Shown here: one piece after another, positions 35,434 to 43,708 of the stretch
How positions within the stretch are numbered: the first letter of the stretch is position 1
Layout of the letters: each line of letters starts with the position of its first letter
DNA from: Phytohabitans flavus
GTDB lineage: Bacteria; Actinomycetota; Actinomycetes; Mycobacteriales; Micromonosporaceae
NCBI RefSeq assembly: GCF_011764545.1
Contig: NZ_AP022870.1
Location: 1,348,001-1,412,000 of the forward strand
Direction of reading: 5' to 3'
DNA: 64,000 bases
Notes under the pieces: generated by a model
The model's input: the letters and a program-made list of their open reading frames with translations, nothing else
What the model was told of the DNA's origin: nothing
Databases searched by the model: none
Program-made: the position numbers and the translations under genes

Positions 35434-36110
35434 CTACTGGTAGAAGTCGCTCGGATCGCCGGCGAGGGAGGCCTTCACGTGGGCGCTCCAGTCGTCGGCG
35501 ACCACCTCGATGCGGTCCTGCTCGAGCCCGTCCAGGGCGGCTCGGACAAGCACGGCCGGGTCGCCCTTGGGCCCGTCGTAGTCGCTGAGGTCGGTGTCGG
35601 CCGCGCCCAGGTGCAGGGCGGTCACCAGGGTCTTCTGCTCCGCGAGTTCCAGGCGTACGCCGTTGGTCAGGTTCCACTCGGCGGCCTTGGCCACGCCGTA
35701 CGCGGTGTGGCCGGGGTAGTTGAACCACGACATCGCGGACAGCACGTTGAGGATCGCCCCGCCGGCCAGCCGCGGCGCGAAGGCCCGGATCATCCCGAGC
35801 GTGCCCAGAAGTGGGTGTCGAGCTCCAGCCGGATCCGGTCGAGATCGCCGGTGACCAGTCCGGTCACCGTGTCGATGCCGGCGTTGTTGACCAGCAGCGT
35901 GACGTCCGTCGCGGCGGCCGCGGCGGCGGCGATCGACGCGGGGTCGGTGATGTCCAGCCGGAGCACCGTGGCTCCGGGGAGGTCGACAAGTTCAGGTCGG
36001 CGGGCGGTGGCGTACACCTTCGCACCGCGGGCGAGAAGCTGTTCGGCGAAGTGCTTGCCGAGACCACGATTGGCCCCCGTGACAAGGGCGACTGCTCCTG
36101 AGATCTGCAT
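35434..36110 (-). CDS. Short-chain dehydrogenase/reductase, frameshifted
   Basis: A 225-aa SDR after one repair. The N-terminal frame has LVTGANRGLGKHF, LRLDITDP and LLVNNAG; the C-terminal frame continues from LGMIRAFAPRLAGGA with the active-site Ser region (NVLSAMSWF) and the YxxxK motif in TAYGVAKAA. The two frames are joined by adding one base to CCC at 35804-35806 (plus strand), which gives DTHFWGTLGMIRAF. The start is ATG 36110; ATG 36134 is possible. It stands alone between the deleted peptidase and the luciferase-like gene. Confidence 0.75.
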
Positions 36111-36364
36111 GGCTTCGACGGTAAAACCTGACATTGATGATAGAGACAAGTCTCTGAGAGCACTGTCACGCACCGCATGCCGCCCCGGTTGACCCGGTTT
36201 CTGGAACACGGTTTTCCTCATCAGATGTTCAAGCAGTGGCGCAGGCGCCGGGCGATCCAACGGGTCAGGCCCGGCGACGGGCGTGCGGCGCGCACATCGC
36301 CGTCGACGGTGGCCTGAACGCGTCGAACGGTTGAATTCCCTGACATTCGTTCCGCCGGCTTGAG

Positions 36365-36394
36365 CGTGTTCCCAGGCACACAGCCGGGAACACG
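36365..36394. promoter_or_regulatory. 9-bp perfect inverted repeat before the LLM oxidoreductase
   Basis: CGTGTTCCC (36365-36373) and GGGAACACG (36386-36394) form a perfect repeat with a 12-base spacer, ending 24 bases before the start codon. The position suits an operator of a dimeric repressor or a 5'-UTR hairpin. Confidence 0.45.
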
Positions 36395-36418
36395 CACGGG
36401 TCCGGCGATGCTGGAACT

Positions 36419-37456
36419 GTGGTGATCGACAACGGCCTGCGCGTCTCCCTGCTGGATCGGTCCCGGACCCGCGCCGGCGAGGCCGAGTCCGTGGCGCTCA
36501 GGGGCACTGTTGCGCGCGCCGTCCAGGCCGAACGGCTCGGCTACGACCGAATCTGGGTCGCCGAACATCACGGTGTCCCCGGGATCGCGGGTGCGGCCCC
36601 GGCGGTACTGCTGGCCGCCGTCGCCGGCGCGACGACCACCATCCGGATCGGCTCGGCCGGTGTGATGCTGCCCCACCACCAGCCGCTCGTGGTCGCCGAG
36701 CAGTTCGCGACGCTGTCCGCCTTCGCAGCGGGCCGGGTCGACCTGGGACTGGGCCGCTCGCCTGGGTTCACCGCGCCCGTGCGGCGGGCGCTGCGGCAGA
36801 CCGACGGCGACTTCGCCGCGGACCTGGCCGAGCTGCGCGGGTTCCTCACCGGGACGGCGGAGATCGGCCTGCACCCGCAACCGCAGGGCCCACTGCCGCT
36901 GTACGCGTTGGCCACCGGAAGCGGCCTGCGGATAGCGGCCGAGCTCGGGCTGCCGGTGATCGTGGGTGGCCCTCTGCTGGGGGTCGGCGGCGACCCGGTG
37001 CCCGGGCTGGCGGCGCTGGCCGGATACCGGCGTGCGTTCCAGCCCTCGCCACAGCAACCGGAGCCGTGGGTGGCGGTCAGCCTGGACGTGCTGATCGCCG
37101 ACACCGCTGCGGAGGCCGCCGACTTGCTGCTCCCTGAAGCGTGGGCGATGGCTCAAGGCCGGACCACCGGTGTGTTCCCGCCACTGGAACCGGTGGAGGC
37201 GGTCCGGTCCGCTCCCCGTACCCCGCGCCAGCAGCAGTATCTCGAGCAGACCGCCGCGGCGGCGATCGCCGGCCCGCCGGTCCAGGTGGAACGCGAGCTC
37301 GCCGAGCTGCTCGACCGAACCGGGGCCGCCGAGCTCGTCGCCGCCAGCAGCACCTTCGACCGGGCCGCGTTGGCCGCCTCGGATGCCGAGCTGGCCGCGC
37401 TGTTCGGCCGGCCGCGAACCGGCAGCGCTCCCGCGATGCTCGTTTCGGCCGCTTGA
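36419..37456 (+). CDS. LLM-class flavin-dependent oxidoreductase (MsnO8-like)
   Basis: A 345-aa luciferase-like monooxygenase with the fingerprint LGYDRIWVAEHHGVPGIAG, then TIRIGSAGVMLPHHQPLVVAEQ and GRVDLGLGRSPG, the last being typical of the MsnO8 subgroup. These TIM-barrel enzymes use reduced FMN or F420 delivered by other proteins. Two adjacent GTG codons (36419, 36422) can start it. The gene stands next to the contractile injection locus, but nothing links it functionally. A fragment of the same family occurs at 22550. Confidence 0.85.
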   Translation: MVIDNGLRVSLLDRSRTRAGEAESVALRGTVARAVQAERLGYDRIWVAEHHGVPGIAGAAPAVLLAAVAGATTTIRIGSAGVMLPHHQPLVVAEQFATLSAFAAGRVDLGLGRSPGFTAPVRRALRQTDGDFAADLAELRGFLTGTAEIGLHPQPQGPLPLYALATGSGLRIAAELGLPVIVGGPLLGVGGDPVPGLAALAGYRRAFQPSPQQPEPWVAVSLDVLIADTAAEAADLLLPEAWAMAQGRTTGVFPPLEPVEAVRSAPRTPRQQQYLEQTAAAAIAGPPVQVERELAELLDRTGAAELVAASSTFDRAALAASDAELAALFGRPRTGSAPAMLVSAA

Positions 37457-37495
37457 TCATTCGGACCGGTCATTGGACCGGCTCCAGCCCTGAGC

Positions 37496-37840
37496 TCAGC
37501 CCGAGTCGAGCGCCGCCTGGCGGGTGATGTTCACCGCTAGGCGGTTGCCGTTGTTATCCACTTTGGAATCGTCGGCGCGCAGGACGTTGGACAGCCCGCC
37601 CTGCAGGGCGGTGCTGGAAGCTTTCAGTGTCACCAGCGACGGGACCGTGGCGCCGGTCGTGCCGTCGGTGAAGGTGAACGTGCACGACGCCTCGTGGATG
37701 ACCGCCGAACCGCCGACGGTCAGTTTCGGGTACGACACCTCGGTCACCGGGCCGGCGGTCCACGCCCCGGTGGCGCCGGAGAGCGTTGTGGCGCTGCTGG
37801 CCGTGGCGACGACCTCGCCGGTGACAGCTACGCTGGGCAT
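37496..37840 (-). CDS. Small beta-rich protein, candidate spike-tip (PAAR-like) of the injection system
   Basis: A 114-aa protein. The frame starts at 37846, but ATG 37840 (MPSVAVTGEVVATAS) is preferred because GGGAGG lies 6 bases before it on this strand. It is composed of short beta-strands, with GPVTEVSYPKLTVGG, AVIHEASCTFTFTDGT and VTLKASSTALQGG. Gly-hinged strand pairs and a V-GG-V-H-E-C order recall PAAR-like spike tips, which sharpen VgrG trimers and bind a metal. The match is by look and location only; the exact PAAR motif is absent. It lies at the distal end of the locus, head to head with the ATPase gene and just 31 bases away. Confidence 0.45.
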   Translation of the reverse strand: MPSVAVTGEVVATASSATTLSGATGAWTAGPVTEVSYPKLTVGGSAVIHEASCTFTFTDGTTGATVPSLVTLKASSTALQGGLSNVLRADDSKVDNNGNRLAVNITRQAALDSG

Positions 37841-37871
37841 CCGCATCCTCCCCTACCGATGGACATCCATC

Positions 37872-38615
37872 GTGCCCGAGATCCACGAGGTCTTTACCCC
37901 GATGGCGCCGGCCGCGCACGCCTTCGCCGGTCGGCATCAGGCCGCCGATCTGGCCGCCGCGTTGAGCGCGCCGGGCCGGCAGGTGTTGGTGCACGGGCCG
38001 AGCGGCGCCGGGAAGACCACCCTGGCGGTGCACACGCTGGGCCGGCTGGGTCTGCGCAGCGCGCTCACGTACTGCCGGCGCACGGGCGACCTGCTCGACG
38101 CGGCCCGCGCGGCGGAGCCGGTGCACGGCGTGGTGCCGCCGCCACCGTCCACAGCGGACGGTATCGCTAGCTGGCTGGTTACGCACGACCTGGCGTGGGC
38201 GCTCGAGGACGTGCACAAGCTGCCGCCACCGGCCCAGAGCCACGTCGTCGAGGTCATGCGCGCCTGCGCCGCGCACGGCGGTGCCGGCCGTGTGGTCGCG
38301 CTGACCACCGCGCCCGCGCTGCCCGGCGACGGCGCGCTGGGTGGTGCGCTGGCCCGGATCGCGCTGGCGCCGATGACCCCGGACGAGCTCGACCGCATGC
38401 TCGTCGCCGGCGCCGCCGCGCTCAACGTGGACATTCCACTCTGGATGCGGCTGGGCATCGTCGAGCATGCCGGCGGACACCCGGCGATCTGCCACCAGTT
38501 CGCGCTCATGCTCTGCGTGGAGGCGGACGTGTACCAGCGGTCGCCGCAGCGGCGGACGATCCCGGACGAGGCGTTCGCCCGCGCCCGCGCGCGCACCCCG
38601 ACCACGCTGCTGTGA
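37872..38615 (+). CDS. P-loop (AAA-type) ATPase of the injection locus
   Basis: A 247-aa ATPase with Walker A GPSGAGKTT (residues 42-50) and a Walker B-like segment LAWALEDVHKLP (about 117), then an arginine-finger-like region and a helical lid (MTPDELDRMLVAGAAAL, EHAGGHPAICHQFAL). The architecture is that of AAA_22/STAND-like sensor ATPases rather than the large two-domain AAA+ ATPases typical of eCIS. GTG 37872 is the first good start; ATG 37902 is an alternative. It is the only plus-strand gene of the locus and is convergent with the fibre gene (10 bases between stops). Role unknown: assembly, cargo handling or regulation. Confidence 0.7.
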   Translation: MPEIHEVFTPMAPAAHAFAGRHQAADLAAALSAPGRQVLVHGPSGAGKTTLAVHTLGRLGLRSALTYCRRTGDLLDAARAAEPVHGVVPPPPSTADGIASWLVTHDLAWALEDVHKLPPPAQSHVVEVMRACAAHGGAGRVVALTTAPALPGDGALGGALARIALAPMTPDELDRMLVAGAAALNVDIPLWMRLGIVEHAGGHPAICHQFALMLCVEADVYQRSPQRRTIPDEAFARARARTPTTLL

Positions 38616-38624
38616 CGGCACCGC

Positions 38625-39256
38625 TCAGCCCGGCCCGAAGGAGATCCCGTCCAGCGAGATCCACGTCGAGTAGGCGCTGCGAAGGTTGACCTGGCCGTTC
38701 TCGACGATGTCCAGGCGCCGGATCGCGTCGCCGGAGGTGTAGGCGTAGAGCACGGTGCGGGCCGAAGGACGGTAGCCGGCCGGCAGCTGGAAGATGACCG
38801 AGCTGAAGCCGTTGGCGCTGCTCGGGATCGGGCCGTTGCCGTAGGTGCCGCGCAGGTGCACGCGACCGAACTTGTCCTTGAAGAAACCCGGCGGGTTGTA
38901 GTCGAAGTCGGTGTCCGGGTTGCGGCCGGTCCAGCCGTTGAGCAGGGTGGGCGCCCGCCACGCCTCCACCGGCCCGCCGATCCGCTCCAGCTCCACCTCG
39001 AGCTCGTTGATGAGCGCGAAGAGGCTGCTGCGCATGCCCGACGTGGACACCAGCGCCCGCCGGGCGTCGTCGCCGAGCGCGTCGAGGTCGGCGATTATCT
39101 TGCGGAACCGGCTGTTGAAGCCCTCCTCGGTCGGCGTGGTCTCGGCCTGTACGACGCTGGAGCCGTCGATCCAGGCGACGTGCTCGAAGCTGCGGGTGAA
39201 GCGCGGCACGCACTCCGGGTCGGTCTGCGGGAAGTTGGTCTCGAAGTCGAAGGGCA
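38625..39256 (-). CDS. Putative tail fibre / receptor-binding protein
   Basis: A 210-aa protein at the end of the operon. Residues 1-100 form an adaptor with a helical part (RFRKIIADLDALGDDAR, LFALINELEVELERI). The C-terminal part looks like the tip domain of phage and prophage tail fibres: GFFKDKFGRVHLRGTYG, then FQLPAGYRPSARTVL and a closing STWISLDGISFGPG. That G-x-V-x-LRG ... LPAGYRP ... W-x-SLDGI pattern is common in siphophage fibre and esterase tips. AAGGAGAA lies 6 bases before the ATG. Such a protein would decide which cell the particle binds. Confidence 0.65.
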
Positions 39257-39274
39257 TGGGTTCTCCTTGGATGC

Positions 39275-41791
39275 CTAGGATGTGTCGCCGGGCGCTGTCG
39301 CGGTTGCGCCCCGAAACCGCGGGCGGCGAAACTGCCGGTAGGTGCGGGAGATGTTGGAGGGCACCGGCTCGGCGGTGCCGTCGCCGTCCAGGTCGACGTG
39401 CCGCTGGCGGATCGACCAGGTGTTCACCCGCGTGCCCATCGGGTGCAGGTGGGCCAGCACGTTCATCAGGTACTCGTACTGGAGCAGGTTGAGGATCGTG
39501 CCGTCCGGTAGGTCCACTGTGAACTCGTACGGCTCGGTGCCGGTCTGCGAGCGGATCTGTCCCAGCGCGACGATCGCGTACAGCCCCCACCGGGCCGGGG
39601 TGAACTCGGTGCGCGCCCCGAGGTATGTGATCTCGGGGTGGCCGGGTGTCGCGCCGTTGGTGGGCCAGATCCGCACCGCGTACCACCGGAAGTGGGTGGC
39701 GGCCCGTTCGGCGAGGTTGAGCCCGGCCAGCGGCAGGGCCACGCCGCCGACGACGACCGCGACGTGGTCCTCGGCGAGCACGAGCAGCAGCGCCGAGCTG
39801 AGACCCTGCGAGCTGAGCACGTTGAGCAGGTCGCGCAGGGCGGCGATGGCGGCGTCGCTGCCGGTGGTGATCTGGCGCGCGACAAGGGTCGGCAGGCGGA
39901 GCGTGGCCATCAGCTCGGGCGGCACCCGGCGCAGCCGCTCGGCCACGTCCGCCGGCGCGGTGACCATCGGCAGGCCCACCGGTTCGAGCGCGCGTTTGGC
40001 GGCCTCGGGTGTGGGCACGGCCGCGTCCCAGGCCGCCTGCGCGGCGGGCGGTTCGAGCACCTGCCAGGGGTCCCGGCCGCGGGCCGCCCACTCCTGCGCG
40101 GCGTCGCGCAGGCCGCGTACCAGCAGGATGTGGCTGCCCGGCTCGCCGGCGGCGTGGTAGCGGGCCTGCAGCGCGACCGAGCCGCCCAGCGTCGTCGTCG
40201 AGGGCCCGCTGATCGTGAGCCCGAAGGTGGGGATGTGCGAGACGTAGAGCAGGTCGTCGCGTACCCGGTGCACGGTCTCCAGGCCGCAGGCCTGCAGGAG
40301 CCACGCGCCGTCCGGGTCCTCGTCCGGTGGGCGGGGCGTGGCGGAGGCGAGCAGCGCGGCGGTCTCGGCCGGGTCCGGCTCGAGGTCGGTCGGCTCGGCC
40401 GGGAGCTTCAGGTCGCCGTCCCGCAGCCGGCGCTCCATGCGGGCCAGCTCGGCCTTGCCCGGCGTGGCGAGGTCGGCGCCGAGGCCCAGCTCGTACCGGC
40501 TGCCGCCGGCCGGGTCCTGGCACCGCGGCAGCGGCCACGGCGCCGACTCGCCCAGCGCCCGCCGGCAGCGCCCGACCCGGTCGAGCGCGAGCGCGAGCAT
40601 CGGCCCGACCGCGCCGCGCGCCGGGAAGCCGAACCCGGCCCGGAGCCGCCGCCGCAGCGTCTCGACCTGCTCGGCGGCCGCCGTCGGCAGGTACCGCGCG
40701 GCGTGTACCCGGTCGGCCTCGGCGTCGTCGCCCGGCCAGATCAGGGTGGTCTGGCGGGCGTACTCGAAGAATCCCGTGCGGCCGGTGCGGTCGGCCAGAG
40801 GGCGTGGCGGGACCGGCCGGATGGGGCCGTCGGGGATCGGCCGGATCGGCGGGATGGGGTTGCGGAGGGCCTCGACGCCCACCAGGTGCACCGCGGCGGC
40901 GGCCGGCCGGGCGGTGTCGGTGACCAGGGCGCGCGCCGTGACGCCGATGGCGGCGAGCAGCCCGCGGTTGGGGTCGCTTGGCCGGCCCGGCCCGTTGAGC
41001 ATGGCCTCGACCTGCCGTCGGGTGGGGTAGAGCCACGGGCGGTAGATGTCCAGGCGGTGCCGGTACTCTTCGTCGGGCTCGCGGCGGCCCTCGGCCGTGA
41101 TCTCGCCGGACCGCCCGGGGCCGAACCGCCGCTCGCCGAAGGCGAACCGCCCGAAGACCGAGGCGCGTTCGTCCGGCGCCGGGTCGCGGAACCGGATCGT
41201 GTCGAAGAACCGGGGCACGCCGAGCTCGGCGCCGATCCGGTCGAGGGCGTCGCCGTGCGCGCCGTCGATCGTCCGGATCCGGGCCAGCTCCCGCGCCTGC
41301 CGCCGGATGCGCTGCTTCTCCGCGCCGAGCAGGTACAGCACCCGCCCGGTGATGCCCTCCACGAGGCGTACCGCCAGGTGCTCGGCGAGCTGGGCGGCGG
41401 GTACCGCGACCCGCTCGGCGCCGTGGACCGCGACAAGCCGCAGCCGGATCGTGAACGGCGCGGCGGTGCCTGTGTCGGGGTCGGTCGGCGGCCGGTACAG
41501 CGGCAGGTAGGCGCCGGCCTCGGTGCCGGGCGCGAAGTCGAGCACCAGGTCGGTGCCGTCGGGCAGGTCGGCGGTGACCGACCAGGCGACACCGTCGAGG
41601 GCGCGGGCCGGTGCGAGCACCAGAAGCGGCTCGCGGGTGACCGTGGTCAGCTCGACCGCGCCGGTCGTCGAGATGGCGATCCGGGACTCTACAGCGCCGG
41701 TCTGCAACGGCCCGGTGAGGTGCTCGGTCATGTGCCGGTGGGACGCCGACGCGTGGTTGTCGGGGTCGACCGGGGTCAGCAGGTCAGTCAC
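39275..41791 (-). CDS. Large baseplate wedge protein (Afp12/Pvc12, gp7-like)
   Basis: An 838-aa hydrophilic protein directly after baseplate J, the place of Afp12/Pvc12 in eCIS loci. An N-terminal beta domain (LPDGTDLVLDFAPG) is followed by a segment like phage tail protein I (EKQRIRRQARELARIRTIDG, HGDALDRIGAELGVPRF), then long helical and mixed regions, with a C-terminal beta part (FTVDLPDGTILNLLQYEYLMN). The frame is open to 41878, but GTG 41791 (VTDLLTPVDPDN) is chosen: it starts just after the J gene stop. Family membership rests on order, size and the tail-I-like segment; sequence conservation in this group is weak. Confidence 0.65.
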   Translation of the reverse strand: MTDLLTPVDPDNHASASHRHMTEHLTGPLQTGAVESRIAISTTGAVELTTVTREPLLVLAPARALDGVAWSVTADLPDGTDLVLDFAPGTEAGAYLPLYRPPTDPDTGTAAPFTIRLRLVAVHGAERVAVPAAQLAEHLAVRLVEGITGRVLYLLGAEKQRIRRQARELARIRTIDGAHGDALDRIGAELGVPRFFDTIRFRDPAPDERASVFGRFAFGERRFGPGRSGEITAEGRREPDEEYRHRLDIYRPWLYPTRRQVEAMLNGPGRPSDPNRGLLAAIGVTARALVTDTARPAAAAVHLVGVEALRNPIPPIRPIPDGPIRPVPPRPLADRTGRTGFFEYARQTTLIWPGDDAEADRVHAARYLPTAAAEQVETLRRRLRAGFGFPARGAVGPMLALALDRVGRCRRALGESAPWPLPRCQDPAGGSRYELGLGADLATPGKAELARMERRLRDGDLKLPAEPTDLEPDPAETAALLASATPRPPDEDPDGAWLLQACGLETVHRVRDDLLYVSHIPTFGLTISGPSTTTLGGSVALQARYHAAGEPGSHILLVRGLRDAAQEWAARGRDPWQVLEPPAAQAAWDAAVPTPEAAKRALEPVGLPMVTAPADVAERLRRVPPELMATLRLPTLVARQITTGSDAAIAALRDLLNVLSSQGLSSALLLVLAEDHVAVVVGGVALPLAGLNLAERAATHFRWYAVRIWPTNGATPGHPEITYLGARTEFTPARWGLYAIVALGQIRSQTGTEPYEFTVDLPDGTILNLLQYEYLMNVLAHLHPMGTRVNTWSIRQRHVDLDGDGTAEPVPSNISRTYRQFRRPRFRGATATAPGDTS

Positions 41792-41801
41792 GGGTACCCC
41801 C

Positions 41802-43231
41802 TCACGCCACGACGAGGCGGGTGTCGTCGTCGACGAGCACCGGCACCTGGGTGGGCAGCAGGCGGATGTTCTCGCCACAGGAGAACGTCTCCAGGTCGTC
41901 CACAGTGGCCAGGTCGGTCAGGTCGACCACGTCCAGCCCCGGCGGGTACCGCAGCAGCCGTAGGTCGGTGACGTCCGCGACGCCGGGCTCGTTCATCAGC
42001 GCGTGCAGCACCTCCGCCCAGCGCACCGGCTCGCCGAAGCGCAGCCCTTCGACGTAGGCGCGGACCCGATCGAGCAGGCGTACCTTGAGCGCCCGGGCCG
42101 GGGACGAGGCGTTGACCACGTCCGTCGAGCCGGCCGGCAGCGGCAGGCCCTCGACGGTGAGCAGGCCGGCGATCCCGATGCCGACCTCCTGCGCGCGCTC
42201 CACCCGCGGGAAGATGCTGATCGGCCGCAGGTCCTCGATCTCCGCCTCGACCGCTGCGCGCAGCCCGTCCGGCCCCTCCCACAGCGCGGCGGGGGTGGGC
42301 GCGACGAGCACGCTGACGAAGTACGGGCTGGCGATGTCGCGTTCGGTGCTGAACAGCCGCTCGACGAACCGGAAGCCGCCGAAGACCGACTCGGACAGGT
42401 CCAGCCCGCTCCACGAGTCGCGCACGACCACCTGGCGCACGCCGGGGATGAGCGAGACCGCGAACTCGATCGCGTCCACCCGCCACAGCGAGCGCGGGGC
42501 GCGCAGGGCCACCTCCCGGTAACGCACGTCGGGCCAGCGCAGCTCGCCACCGGTCAGCGGCTCGGCGTGCGTGATCGTCACCACCGGTACGGCGAGGCGC
42601 TCCTCCAGCGCGAAGAGGTCGGCGAGGGACGGGTCGTTGGGGTGCCAGCGCTCCAGCCGCTCGGTGGGCTCGGCGGCCGGGTCGAGGTTGTGCTCGGGCC
42701 CGGGGTAGAACGCGGACACCGCGACGGTCCGCTGCGGCGACGCGGCGGACAGCACGACGGTCTCGTCCAGCGCGGCGTGGTGTCCGCCGGCGGTGAGCAT
42801 GCGGGCGCCTCGGGGAGGGTCAGCGTGGGTACGTCGTCGGGCAGCGCCGTCGCGAGCGTGAGCGTGACCTGCCCGTGGGCGACCTCGTGCGGCCGGGGCA
42901 GTCCGAGTTCCTCGCCCAGCCGGTCCAGCGCCGCGCCGGTCGCGGAGACCACGAAGCTGTTGTCGTACCAGGACGCGAGCGCCGCCCAGGTGCGGGCGTC
43001 CTCCAGCGCGGTTACCTCCAGCAGCTTGCGGATGACCGATCCGCCGGTGAGGTCGAGGTCGTCGCCTAGCAGGGCCCGCGCGGTGGCCAGCTTCTCGGCC
43101 AGCAGCCGCGCGTACGGCTTGGCCACGAAACCGGACGCGGTGATCCCGAAGCCGGCCGAGCCGGTGCTGGTGATCACCGACTGGTCGATGGCCAGGATGT
43201 CGACGGTGTCGGTGCTCAGGTCGTCAGGCAA
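41802..43231 (-). CDS. Baseplate J-like protein (Afp11/Pvc11, gp6-like), frameshifted
   Basis: The N-terminal frame encodes ILAIDQSVIT, RLLAEKLATARALLGDDLDL, ALEDARTWAALASWYDN and GAALDRLGEELGLPR, the usual N-terminal helices of baseplate J proteins. The other frame supplies the rest (HHAALDETVVLSAASP, WRVDAIEFAVSLIPGVRQVVV, ILHALMNEPGVADVTDL-type segment). Adding one C (GGGG at 42812-42815 on the plus strand) joins them at TLPRGARMLTAGG into a 476-aa protein. A TTG at 43231 overlaps the gp25 stop and is the likely start. J-type subunits form the wedge ring that triggers sheath contraction. Confidence 0.8.
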
Positions 43232-43703
43232 CGCCGGCCGTCCTTCCTAGGTCGATGGTGACCCGGTCGTCGGTCAAGGTCTCGAAGGCGACGCGGACGC
43301 CGATCTCGCGGCTGCCCGGCTGGGGTACGTCGAGCCGGGCGTCCTCGAACTTGACGTCGACGATCCGGCGTACGCGGGGATCGCGGCCGAGCACGGCCAC
43401 GACGGCCACCCGGATCCGCTCCTGTACGAGCACGGGCGTGGTCTCGTCGGCGAGCGCGGCGAGACCGTCGAAGCCGAATGTCGTGTTGAGCACGTCGCTG
43501 CCGAGCAACGTGATGAGCGCGAGGGACAGGTCCTGGGTGAGGCAGTCGACGCCCTCGACGGTTGCCAGGTCGAGCCCGTCCGGCCCGCGCCGCAGGCGCA
43601 GGTCGCGGCCGATGTCGACGCCGGGGAAGACCGGGTCGCAGCGCAGCCCCCAGCCGAGTGTGCGGCGCCGGGCCAGCGCCTGGTTGTCGGTCGGCATGGT
43701 CAT
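43224..43703 (-). CDS. gp25-like baseplate protein (Afp9/Pvc9)
   Basis: A 159-aa protein matching the GPW/gp25 lysozyme-like baseplate family: LDLATVEGVDCLTQDLSLALITLLG, then DTTFGFDGLAALADETTP-type core (NTTFGFDGLAAL) and VQERIRVAVVAVLGRDPRVRRIVDV with a final EIGVRVAFETL strand. gp25 plugs the first sheath disc onto the baseplate and is one of the most conserved parts of all contractile systems. ATG 43703 lies 5 bases after the VgrG stop. Order VgrG, gp25, J is the classic one. Confidence 0.85.
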   Translation of the reverse strand: MTMPTDNQALARRRTLGWGLRCDPVFPGVDIGRDLRLRRGPDGLDLATVEGVDCLTQDLSLALITLLGSDVLNTTFGFDGLAALADETTPVLVQERIRVAVVAVLGRDPRVRRIVDVKFEDARLDVPQPGSREIGVRVAFETLTDDRVTIDLGRTAGVA

Positions 43704-43708
43704 GGCGC

